Source of the DNA: Parafilimonas terrae
Lineage (GTDB): Bacteria > Bacteroidota > Bacteroidia > Chitinophagales > Chitinophagaceae
Assembly: GCF_900115755.1 (NCBI RefSeq)
Contig: NZ_FOXQ01000011.1
Coordinates: 1-64,000 of the forward strand
Length of the DNA: 64,000 bases
Direction: 5' to 3'
Positions 43,860-51,806 of this stretch are shown here, in pieces (position 1 is the stretch's first letter; each line of letters begins with the position of its first letter). The notes under the pieces were generated by a model. That model was not told the DNA's origin, made no database searches, and saw only the letters and a program-made list of their open reading frames with translations. Both the position numbers and the translations under genes were made by a program.

Positions 43860-43874
43860 CGCGGTCAGGCGCCT
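43858..43874. repeat. second copy of the 17-base repeat
   Basis: AACGCGGTCAGGCGCCT starts at the SusD stop codon (the last bases of its TAA) and differs from the copy at 42289-42305 by one base. Both copies have ATGGC close by. It lies in the 80-base gap before the next lipoprotein gene. Confidence 0.5.
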
Positions 43875-43940
43875 TCATGGCGTAAGGCCGATAGCCACAT
43901 TAAAAAATATTAGTAAAGCAGGTTTATAAAATCATTACAA

Positions 43941-44810
43941 ATGAAAAAAACTAATCTCACCATTTTAATTGCTGCATTAATTGCTGCTGTTAATTTTTCT
44001 TCCTGCAAAAAAGATTCAGATAATCCGCAGCCATTCGTGTTTTACAGCTTAAGTATTGATGGCGCAACCGTTTCTTTTACCAACAAATCTGAAGATGCCG
44101 TGAGTTATAAATGGGATTTTGGCGATGGCACCACTTCAACAGATGAAAGCCCCACACACACTTACCCGGGCAAAGGAAAATATGTGCCAACATTATACGC
44201 TACAACATCTGCAGGTGTTACCGGCGAGGCATCAACCGTAATACATATAGCAAAAGTTTCAAGCATTAAACTCGATGATAATTCATTGTCAGACTGGGAT
44301 ACGGTTGCCACTAATGTTATAACAGCCGGCGCTCATTCGGGCAATTTTATTAAAGCCAAATTTGATTATGATGCTAACTATGTATATGTTTATTTTGAAC
44401 AGAATACTAAAAAATCTGATGGCAATATTTATGACCTGTATATAGATGCCGACAATAATATAAACACTGGTTTGCTAACCGGTGAAATTCCAAACGGCGG
44501 TTATGAAGTGTTGCTTGAAGGAACCATATTTGATGACTGGCTTGACCCCTATTATTTTATTGGAACAGACCAGCAGAATTTTGGAAACTATACTTACCAA
44601 AACCTTAATGAGTTTTATAAACTTGGAACAGTTGTGCAAAGCGGAAGCGTGCAAAAATTTGAATTTGGGCTTAGCAGGAGCAAGATAAAAGGCTTAACCG
44701 GTAAGGGTTTGAGGATTGGTGTGCAGGTTGCTGCAAATGACTGGAGCGCCATCATTGGTTATTCGCCTGATCAAAGTACAGATGCATTTTTTCTTGACAT
44801 GAGCGAATAA
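43941..44810 (+). CDS. surface lipoprotein with PKD domain, SusE/F position
   Basis: The 289-residue protein has a lipoprotein signal (MKKTNLTILIAALIAAVNFS with SSC, lipobox Cys near 22). A PKD domain follows at about 30-105 with YKWDFGDGTTSTDESPTHTY. The C-terminal 175 residues have DLYIDADNNINTGL and YVYVYFEQNTKK, a CBM9-like/DOMON-like beta fold. It probably binds sugar at the cell surface as SusE/SusF proteins do. It lies 81 bases after SusD and is probably in the same operon. Confidence 0.82.
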   Translation: MKKTNLTILIAALIAAVNFSSCKKDSDNPQPFVFYSLSIDGATVSFTNKSEDAVSYKWDFGDGTTSTDESPTHTYPGKGKYVPTLYATTSAGVTGEASTVIHIAKVSSIKLDDNSLSDWDTVATNVITAGAHSGNFIKAKFDYDANYVYVYFEQNTKKSDGNIYDLYIDADNNINTGLLTGEIPNGGYEVLLEGTIFDDWLDPYYFIGTDQQNFGNYTYQNLNEFYKLGTVVQSGSVQKFEFGLSRSKIKGLTGKGLRIGVQVAANDWSAIIGYSPDQSTDAFFLDMSE

Positions 44811-44845
44811 AGCCGGAAGAAAAATAGCTGCATCATTTTAATAAC

Positions 44846-46396
44846 ATGTTCCCATCTTTCATGAAAAAATATCTTTTGTTCATTACTGTTATCATATCAG
44901 CTATTGCATTCGTTCAATGCAATAAAATTGGAAATCCTATCACCTATGCACCGCCTGCAACAGATACTATTTATTATGATGAAAGCAGCGATGATTTTGC
45001 CAATCCTGAACGCGGCTTTTATCGTGCCACAGAAACCTATGCAAGCCATTATGAACCGCTTGATGCCGAAGAGATGAAAAACTGGCGCAGCCTGCAGCAG
45101 GCCGATGATGGCAACTATAAAGTATATAGCACATTAGTATTTAGAAATATTATTTTAGATGGGTTTACACACAAAAACCTAACGCAGGATGTATTGGATA
45201 ACATCAGCAACGATTTTAAAGCAGCCCGTGAAGCAGGCGTAAAACTAATTGTTCGCTTTTGCTATACCATCACGAGCAACAGCGGCGCCTGCCCCGAAGG
45301 CTTTATTTGTCCTAAATACGGTGATGCGCCAAAGAATATTGTGCTCGCACATATAGCGCAGCTAAAACCATTGCTGCAGGATAATGCAGACATTATTGCC
45401 TGCATGCAAATGGGGTTTATAGGCACATGGGGCGAGAATTATTACAGCGATTATTTTGGCGACCCTTCATCAAATGGAAAAGGGAAATTATTGGATAAGA
45501 ACTGGAGCGATAAGAACGAAGTATTAAAAGCTTTATTAGATGCATTACCGCAAAGCCGAATGGTACAGGTGCGCACGCCGCAAATGAAACAACGTTATGT
45601 TTATGGAGTTAATGCACCTACCTCATCCGCCGCATTAACCGATGCGCAGGCTTTTGATGAAAGCGATATGGCACGCATAGGTTTTCATAACGATTGTTTT
45701 CTTTCATCGCCCAACGATTATGGAACTTATGATGATTATGGCAATTCATCATCGTCGCGTGCAGACGCCTATTCCATATTGCATTTGTATGCAGCGGCAG
45801 ATGGAAAATATACGGTTGTTGGCGGTGAAACCTGCGATGATACTTACAGTCCTGAAAACAATTGTGAGAACAGCGGCAAAGCGCAAACAGAAATGGCAAA
45901 CATGCATTACAGCTTTTTAAACTGCGCTTATAACAACGACGTAAACAACGACTGGGAAGCTGAAGGTTGCATGGATGCCATTAAAAAGAATTTAGGTTAC
46001 AGGCTTATTTTAAGAGATGGAGTTTTTCCCAAAGGCCCTGTTAAAGCAGGCATGCAGCTTGCATTCACACTGGATATAAACAATGTTGGTTATGCTTCGC
46101 CATATAATGCAAGGCCGGTGCAACTTGTTATGCGCAATCAATCAACCAAACAGGAATTTGTTTATACGATTGATACCGATATTCGCAAATGGTACAGCGG
46201 TTTAACTTCGCTTACAATAAAAATCATAACACAAAACGATATGCCGCACGGCAATTATGATTTGTTTTTAAACCTGCCCGATGCATACGCTTCATTGTCA
46301 TTAAACCCTGCTTATTCCATCCGCATGGCGAATACAAATTCCTGGGAAGAAGCAACAGGTTATAATGCCTTGAATAAATCGGTAACCATTCAATAA
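44846..46396 (+). CDS. DUF4874/DUF4832 surface lipoprotein, likely glycan-active
   Basis: The 516-residue protein has a lipoprotein-type signal (KKYLLFITVIISAIAFVQC); Met6 at 44861 is an equally good start. The body begins with DDFANPERGFYRATETYASH, then NIILDGFTHKNLTQDVLDNI, GVKLIVRFCYTI, CMQMGFIGTWGENYYSDYFG and MVQVRTPQMKQRYVYG. That is the DUF4874 plus DUF4832 pair, a TIM-barrel-like unit followed by a beta domain, often found in polysaccharide-use loci. The GFIGTWGE segment carries a Glu in a position typical of barrel glycosidases. The enzyme activity is unproven. It follows the PKD protein by 35 bases. Confidence 0.85.
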   Translation: MFPSFMKKYLLFITVIISAIAFVQCNKIGNPITYAPPATDTIYYDESSDDFANPERGFYRATETYASHYEPLDAEEMKNWRSLQQADDGNYKVYSTLVFRNIILDGFTHKNLTQDVLDNISNDFKAAREAGVKLIVRFCYTITSNSGACPEGFICPKYGDAPKNIVLAHIAQLKPLLQDNADIIACMQMGFIGTWGENYYSDYFGDPSSNGKGKLLDKNWSDKNEVLKALLDALPQSRMVQVRTPQMKQRYVYGVNAPTSSAALTDAQAFDESDMARIGFHNDCFLSSPNDYGTYDDYGNSSSSRADAYSILHLYAAADGKYTVVGGETCDDTYSPENNCENSGKAQTEMANMHYSFLNCAYNNDVNNDWEAEGCMDAIKKNLGYRLILRDGVFPKGPVKAGMQLAFTLDINNVGYASPYNARPVQLVMRNQSTKQEFVYTIDTDIRKWYSGLTSLTIKIITQNDMPHGNYDLFLNLPDAYASLSLNPAYSIRMANTNSWEEATGYNALNKSVTIQ

Positions 46397-46427
46397 ACTG
46401 TAAAGCCAGCCGTTAAAAAAATACAAG

Positions 46428-46449
46428 CATTGCATAGACATGCAATGCC
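46428..46449. terminator. hairpin after the DUF4832 gene, possible terminator
   Basis: GCATTGCAT and ATGCAATGC form a perfect 9-bp stem around AGAC, 30 bases after the stop codon at 46396. No strong T run follows. The rest of the 270-base gap up to 46671 is AT-rich and holds no recognised promoter. Confidence 0.45.
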
Positions 46450-46670
46450 AATTGTCTTATGAGAAAAATCACACCACTCTTTAATATTTTTTCAACAGCT
46501 ATATTTAAAAGATTACAGCAAAGCTATTCATGCTTTATTTCCTGCAGTTTACCTGCCCGTTAATAATGAATGAAGCAATTATTAAATTCCTTAAAAAAAC
46601 AAAAACATAATTTTTGTTTAATATCCTATTTGCATTTTTTATTTATGATGTTTGCAGAAAATATGGAAAG

Positions 46671-47771
46671 ATGAACTGGTTTACTATAAAAAATATTGAA
46701 ACAGTTGATTCACCTGCATTGATCGTTTATAAAGAACGTGTGCGGCAAAATATTCAGTCTGTATTAAACATGCGGGAAGCAGCCTTGCTGAGGCCACATG
46801 TAAAAACAAACAAAATGGCTGAAGTGTGCAGCATGATGCTGGATGCAGGCATCACAAAATTCAAATGCGCCACCATTGCCGAAGCCGAAATGCTGGGCAT
46901 GATTCAAGCGCCCGATGTATTGCTGGCTTACCAGCCAACGCCTGTAAAGGCAAAACGTTTGGCCTTGCTTATTAAACAATACCCCGCAACAAAATTTTCC
47001 TGTTTAATTGATGATGCTGACAATGCCGAAAACATCTCGCATATTTTTACAAACAACAACATTACGGTTGATGTTTTTATTGACCTGAATGTTGGTCAAA
47101 ATAGAACGGGCATAAAACCATCTAATGCTTTTGACCTTTTTGAAACCTGTACAGAATTAAAAGGCATTACTATAATTGGCCTGCACGTTTATGATGGCCA
47201 CATTCGCGATACAGATGTTGATGCGCGGAAGCAAAAAACAGATGTTGCTTTTCAACAGGCTGTTGAACTCTCAGAAAAAATAACATCATTCTTCAACATA
47301 AAATTAAAAATAGTTGCAGGCGGTTCGCCAACATTCCCTGTACATGCACAACGAAAAGATGTTGAATGCAGCCCCGGCACGTTTGTGTTCTGGGATTACG
47401 GTTATAAAACCCAGTTTCCCGATGAGCCTTTTGAATATGCAGCGCTTGTAATATCAAGGGTTATTTCTGTTGTTGACGAACATACAATTTGTGTTGACCT
47501 TGGCCATAAATCTGTAGCAGCGGAAAATGTAATAGAGAAACGTGTATATTTTTTGAATGCGGAAAACATACAGCCGCTTGGTCAGAGTGAAGAACATTTG
47601 GTGTTGAGGGTTGAAGATGCAGCTTTATATAAAGTGGGCGATGTATTGTATGGTGTTCCTTATCATATTTGCCCAACTGTTGCCTTATATGAAAAAGCTG
47701 TTATTGTTGAAAATAATGAAGCCGTTGGTGAATGGAAAGTGGTTGCAAGAGACAGGAAGATCAATGCCTGA
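46671..47771 (+). CDS. D-threonine aldolase / alanine-racemase-fold PLP enzyme
   Basis: From the ATG at 46671 the product is 366 residues. The start MNWFTIKNIETVDSPALIVY and LLRPHVKTNKMAEVCSMMLD give the PLP Lys in HVKTNKM. GITKFKCATIAEAEML, VFIDLNVGQNRTGI, LKGITIIGLHVYDGHI and IVAGGSPTFPVHA are typical of the DSD1/D-threonine-aldolase group. The C-terminal metal His is in VPYHICPTVALYEKAVI. It may cleave a D-beta-hydroxy amino acid to glycine and an aldehyde. A longer start at TTG 46614 is rejected. Its link with the sugar locus is not obvious. Confidence 0.88.
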   Translation: MNWFTIKNIETVDSPALIVYKERVRQNIQSVLNMREAALLRPHVKTNKMAEVCSMMLDAGITKFKCATIAEAEMLGMIQAPDVLLAYQPTPVKAKRLALLIKQYPATKFSCLIDDADNAENISHIFTNNNITVDVFIDLNVGQNRTGIKPSNAFDLFETCTELKGITIIGLHVYDGHIRDTDVDARKQKTDVAFQQAVELSEKITSFFNIKLKIVAGGSPTFPVHAQRKDVECSPGTFVFWDYGYKTQFPDEPFEYAALVISRVISVVDEHTICVDLGHKSVAAENVIEKRVYFLNAENIQPLGQSEEHLVLRVEDAALYKVGDVLYGVPYHICPTVALYEKAVIVENNEAVGEWKVVARDRKINA

Positions 47772-47783
47772 TGCCAGGCATTG
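47762..47783. terminator. hairpin at the end of the D-threonine-aldolase gene
   Basis: CAATGCCT and AGGCATTG form an 8-bp stem that includes the last codons and the TGA stop. TGTTTTTAAAAAGG follows about 13 bases later. It lies between two convergent genes and may end both transcripts. Confidence 0.4.
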
Positions 47784-47799
47784 ATCTGTATAACTGTTT

Positions 47800-48222
47800 T
47801 TAAAAAGGGTTAGCGGTTTCTTTCCTGGCAGCCTTTATATCTCTTGTATTTTTTTGTATGGCTATTGCTGAGAAAATGCTTAACACAAACGACATGGCAT
47901 AAAAACCCTTTTCGCTTCTTTCCAGTGTTGCATTCCATAAGCCTACCGTAAGTAACACTACAGATAAAATTAAGCAGCACCATGCAATGCCATAATACAG
48001 GTTGGTTACAGGAATATCTTCCAACTGGTCGCGTACAGCTTTTTGCACAGATATGGCAGAGAACAAACCGAATAGCAATACAGTAAAATAATATCCCTTT
48101 TCATTGAGTTCCATGCCTGCATTCCATAAGCCAATGAGGAATGCAATACTGCCGGTAAAAAAAGCTAACCAGGATGCGCCGATAAATGCGGCTGAAGGTT
48201 GTGATGGTTGTTTTTGTTCCAT
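47800..48222 (-). CDS. YiaA/YiaB-family inner-membrane protein
   Basis: The 140-residue protein carries two copies of the YiaA/B two-helix unit: AFIGASWLAFFTGSIAFLIG then LWNAGMELNEKGYYFTVLLF, and YYGIAWCCLILSVVLLTVGL then LWNATLERSEKGFYAMSFVL. The shared LWNA.-E--EKG-Y phrase is the family signature. Function is unknown; YiaA/YiaB-like proteins are often found beside stress regulators. The adjacent Crp/Fnr gene on the same strand could control it. Confidence 0.9.
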   Translation of the reverse strand: MEQKQPSQPSAAFIGASWLAFFTGSIAFLIGLWNAGMELNEKGYYFTVLLFGLFSAISVQKAVRDQLEDIPVTNLYYGIAWCCLILSVVLLTVGLWNATLERSEKGFYAMSFVLSIFSAIAIQKNTRDIKAARKETANPF

Positions 48223-48301
48223 AAAAAATATTTATAGAACAAACCTATTTGCAGCGCCATATTTAATTTTTGACAAAGATCAAAAACAAAAAAATAACTT
48301 G

Positions 48302-48874
48302 TTAAAGCCTGCCGCGAATGCGGCTTAATGTTTCCTGGCTTATACCAAGATAAGAAGCCACATAACCAAGCGGCACACGCTCCAATATGTGCGGCGATTG
48401 TTTCAATAAATTTTCGTACAACTCTTTTGCCGTTTTAAACTGCGCATTCACATATCTTTCTTCCAGCCTGATGTAATATCTTTCATAAACAATCCTTACC
48501 AGCCTTTCCACTTCGTGGTATTGATTAAATAAAGCAGTCAATGCATTTTTTGAAATAGACCACAATGTGCTGTTTTCAATCAGTTGAATATTTTCAACAG
48601 CAGGCTTGCCTGTAATAAAGCTGTGGAACGATGTTACAAAATCATTTTCAAAACCAAACCAATGCGTTATTTCTTTTCCATCAACATTATAAAAGCCACG
48701 CAATGCACCCTGCTCCAAAAAATATAACTCACGGCAAATGCTGCCTTCAGTTATAAGCAATTCATTTTTGAAGGCAGTTACTTTGGTGAAGCAATCAAAC
48801 AATGCCTGTTGTGCTTCATCACTAAGCGTGTAATAATTTTTTATGTGGGAAAGAAGGTGTTCCATTACATTCAT
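48302..48874 (-). CDS. Crp/Fnr-family regulator, short type
   Basis: The 190-residue protein has the cNMP-binding-type barrel (ELLITEGSICRELYFLEQGA, GKEITHWFGFENDFVTSF) and a short C-terminal helix-turn-helix (VPLGYVASYLGISQETLSRI, then RGRL as the end). This is the Bacteroidota Crp/Fnr type with a small DNA-binding domain and no recognised ligand motif. It lies 80 bases upstream of the YiaA/B gene, same strand, and is divergent from the dipeptidase gene. Confidence 0.9.
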   Translation of the reverse strand: MNVMEHLLSHIKNYYTLSDEAQQALFDCFTKVTAFKNELLITEGSICRELYFLEQGALRGFYNVDGKEITHWFGFENDFVTSFHSFITGKPAVENIQLIENSTLWSISKNALTALFNQYHEVERLVRIVYERYYIRLEERYVNAQFKTAKELYENLLKQSPHILERVPLGYVASYLGISQETLSRIRGRL

Positions 48875-48949
48875 TATGATTGCTCCTTTATCTTCACTGT
48901 TTAAACAATATCTTTTTTAAAGCAATCACCTGTCAAAAATATAGAACCA

Positions 48950-50017
48950 ATGTTTACAATTGATGCTCATTTAGACCTTAGTATGAATGCCATGGAATGG
49001 AACCGCGACCTGCGCAAAACTGTTTTTGAACTGCGCAAAAGCGAAGCCGGCTTAAACGATAAGCCCGACAGGTCAAAAGGGACCGTTTCTTTTCCTGAAT
49101 TGCGCAAAGGCAATATTGGTTTGGTAACAGCTACACAAATTGCAAGGTATGTAACGCCCGGAAACCCTTTGCCCGGCTGGCATTCGCCGCAGCAGGCCTG
49201 GGCGCAAACGCAGGCCCAGCTTGCATGGTATAAAGAAATGGAAGCTTGTGGTGAAATGAAAATGATAACAACTATCGATGCACTAAATAAGCATGTGGAT
49301 GTATGGCTGAATGATGATGCACCACTAAAACCCATTGGTTATATCTTAAGCCTGGAAGGTGCAGATTCACTGGTGGATATAAGTTATGTTGAGCGTGCTT
49401 ATAATTATGGCCTGCGTGCTATTGGCCCGGCACATTATGGCCCCGGACGTTATGCAAACGGCACTGATGCAACAGGCGGTTTAAACGAAAACGGAAAAGC
49501 TTTATTGAAAGAAATGGAGCGATTAAATATTATTTTGGATGCAACGCATTTATGCGATGATGCATTTTGGGATGCAATGGATGTATTTAACGGGCATGTA
49601 TGGGCGAGTCATAATAATTGCAGGAAGCTGGTGAACCATAACCGTCAATACAGCGATGAACAGATAAAAGTTTTGATTGAACGCGGCGCGGTTATTGGCG
49701 GCGCATTTGATGCATGGATGCTGGTACCGGATTGGAAACGGGGCGTATCAACACCTCAATCAACCCATTGCAATATGGAAAAAGTGATTGATAATATGGA
49801 TCATATTTGCCAGTTGGCAGGCAATACATTGCATGTTGGTATCGGATCTGATTTAGATGGCGCTTTTGGCAAAGAGCAATGCCCTTATGATCTTGAAACG
49901 ATTACGGATTTAAATAAGATTCCTTCTTTGTTACTAAACCGCGGCTATACCAACACTGATATTGAAAACATCATGCATGGCAACTGGTTAAGGTTTTTAC
50001 GTAAAGCATGGAGCTGA
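48950..50017 (+). CDS. membrane dipeptidase family protein (peptidase M19)
   Basis: The 355-residue protein starts MFTIDAHLDLSMNAMEWNRD, giving the first zinc ligands HLD. The signature continues with YILSLEGADSLVDISYVERA (Glu), LRAIGPAHYGPGRYANG, LNIILDATHLCDDAFWDAM (His), VWASHNNCRKLV (His) and HVGIGSDLDGAFG (Asp). Length fits cytoplasmic M19 dipeptidases; no signal peptide is seen. It probably cleaves dipeptides, including D-containing ones. It is unlinked to an operon here. Confidence 0.9.
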   Translation: MFTIDAHLDLSMNAMEWNRDLRKTVFELRKSEAGLNDKPDRSKGTVSFPELRKGNIGLVTATQIARYVTPGNPLPGWHSPQQAWAQTQAQLAWYKEMEACGEMKMITTIDALNKHVDVWLNDDAPLKPIGYILSLEGADSLVDISYVERAYNYGLRAIGPAHYGPGRYANGTDATGGLNENGKALLKEMERLNIILDATHLCDDAFWDAMDVFNGHVWASHNNCRKLVNHNRQYSDEQIKVLIERGAVIGGAFDAWMLVPDWKRGVSTPQSTHCNMEKVIDNMDHICQLAGNTLHVGIGSDLDGAFGKEQCPYDLETITDLNKIPSLLLNRGYTNTDIENIMHGNWLRFLRKAWS

Positions 50018-50087
50018 TAACAACGCTCACAGATAACGCAGGTTATCGCAGATAGAAATATTGCTACAGGTTGTAGTAATAAAATTT

Positions 50088-50154
50088 GCCGCACAGAGCT
50101 AAGAAGCTAACCGGGCAATAATAGCTCTTTTCACTCCCTTTCTCCCTGTGCGGC
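50088..50154. repeat. nested inverted repeat, structured element between dipeptidase and dehydrogenase genes
   Basis: GCCGCACAG at 50088-50096 pairs perfectly with CTGTGCGGC at 50146-50154. Inside it AGCTA near 50097 pairs with TAGCT near 50132. The two genes are convergent. There is no T run on either side, so it looks more like a REP-type element or stable RNA end than a normal terminator. Upstream (50031-50056) a smaller inverted repeat AGATAACG/CGTTATCT-like lies in GATAACGCAGGTTATC. Confidence 0.45.
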
Positions 50155-50187
50155 ACAACAAGCATTTACAAATTATAATCGAAGCCA

Positions 50188-51537
50188 TTATTTATTTTCA
50201 CGCATGGCTGTAACAGGTGTATCCCTGAAATTATTGGGCGATGGTTTATCCTTATCACGCTCAAGATCATTCTTATTATACGTTATCCTGAAGATGGTTC
50301 CTTTGTTATCATCACAAACATATAAAGCGCCATCCGGGCCTTGCGCCAACCCGCACGGACGATGCAGTGCATGGCCGCTTGCCGTGCTATCTGCACCACC
50401 GGAAAAGCCATCTGCAAATACTTCCCAGTCGCCATCAGGCATACCGTTTTTAAATGGCTGAAATACTACAAAGAAACCTGCCTGTGGTTCCGGCGAACGG
50501 TTCCATGAACCATGAAAAGCAATGAAGGCGCCATTCTTATATTTTTCAGGAAACATATCGCCGGTATAAAACAATAAATCGTTGGGTGCAAGATGTGCAG
50601 GGTATGCGGCAACAGGGTCAATAAAATTGCTGTCTAATGTTTTTTCGCCATCACCGCCATATTCCGGCATTAATATTTTTTTCTTTTTAAAAGGGTCATA
50701 ATAAATATAAGGCCAGCCCGCATTATCGCCGTTGTTCAAAGCATACATACATTCAGCAGGTAACTGTGCGCTTTGTTTGTCATTAAAATATTTGGGAAAT
50801 AAAGTACTGAGCTGGTCGCGGCCATGCTGCATCACAAATATTTTGTTGGCCTGGTTATTCCATGCTATGGCAACCACATTGCGCAGGCCGGTTGCATAAC
50901 GAACGCCATCGCCGTATTGCTGGTCTTTTTTATCGGCGCTGAACATCCAAACGCCGCCTGCAGAATCCAATAACGGGCAGCCCGCCATGCCCATTGATCC
51001 GGGCGTTCTGTCATTTTCCTGGCATGAATTGGACGGGCAGCCAACGGGTATAAACATATTGCCTTTATCATCAAACATAATAGACTTTGTATTATGCTGA
51101 TGCCTGTCAATCAAACCCGTTACAATGCGCTCCGGCTTCGCTGTGTCTTCAACATGATTATCCCCGTCAAGTTTATAACGGAAAATTTCTGTATTGGAAG
51201 CTGTATATAAATAACCGTTATGTATTTGCACACCAGTGCCGCCAAAATCGCCAAAGCCATATAATAATTTTCCTTTTCCATCCTGCTCATGCAGCAATAA
51301 GGTGCCCACACCATTTACCGGTTGTGCCAGCCTTACGTAAATATCGTTTTGCGGCGTTACAATAAGGTGCCGTGCACGGCCAAGCGAATCGGCAACTATG
51401 TTGGATGAAAAGCCGGCGGGCAATGAAAGGCCGCCATCGTTTAATACAGGCGCTTCTTCTTTGGTATTATTACAAGAGGCAATGAGTGCAAGCGTAAAAG
51501 CCATGCACAGAAAACGGGAAACTGATGCAAATTTCAT
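50188..51537 (-). CDS. PQQ-type sugar dehydrogenase-like lipoprotein
   Basis: The 449-residue protein has a lipoprotein signal (FLCMAFTLALIASCNN, Cys near 22). A six-bladed propeller of the soluble glucose/sorbosone dehydrogenase type follows, with LPAGFSSNIVADSLGRARHL, SIMFDDKGNMFIPVGCPSNS, GVRYATGLRNVVAIAWN, DQLSTLFPKYF and ALHRPCGLAQGPDGALYVCD. The family oxidises aldose sugars with PQQ, but many Bacteroidota members may be structural sugar-binding propellers. PQQ synthesis genes are not in this window. It is monocistronic. Confidence 0.85.
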   Translation of the reverse strand: MKFASVSRFLCMAFTLALIASCNNTKEEAPVLNDGGLSLPAGFSSNIVADSLGRARHLIVTPQNDIYVRLAQPVNGVGTLLLHEQDGKGKLLYGFGDFGGTGVQIHNGYLYTASNTEIFRYKLDGDNHVEDTAKPERIVTGLIDRHQHNTKSIMFDDKGNMFIPVGCPSNSCQENDRTPGSMGMAGCPLLDSAGGVWMFSADKKDQQYGDGVRYATGLRNVVAIAWNNQANKIFVMQHGRDQLSTLFPKYFNDKQSAQLPAECMYALNNGDNAGWPYIYYDPFKKKKILMPEYGGDGEKTLDSNFIDPVAAYPAHLAPNDLLFYTGDMFPEKYKNGAFIAFHGSWNRSPEPQAGFFVVFQPFKNGMPDGDWEVFADGFSGGADSTASGHALHRPCGLAQGPDGALYVCDDNKGTIFRITYNKNDLERDKDKPSPNNFRDTPVTAMRENK

Positions 51538-51758
51538 TTGTTATATATTAGAAGTTATACTTAATACAAGCATGCTAAGCAACCATAAACTTAGTGATAA
51601 TTCAGGGCATGCAAAAAATTGAAGGGATTTATTAGGTTGCCGGCAGTTGAATGTATGGCATCACGGTTGCGTCGCAACACTGCAACTGCATATTTTCATG
51701 GCATCTTCAGCCTTCTTTTTCCATGTTTCAAATATTTTTTTCAGCAGCTTTCAACCTC

Positions 51759-51790
51759 GTGCTTCTTTGTGTTCTTTGTGGCTCAAAAAA
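51759..51790. repeat. CTTTGTG-type intergenic repeat, copy 2
   Basis: GTGCTTCTTTGTGTTCTTTG continues into TGGCTCAAAAAA. It is related to the stretch at 32411-32440. It lies in the 269-base gap between the dehydrogenase gene and the AGE-family gene, just after the latter's stop codon side. The rest of that gap holds nothing recognised. Confidence 0.45.
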
Positions 51791-51806
51791 AATCAAACAA
51801 AACAGT

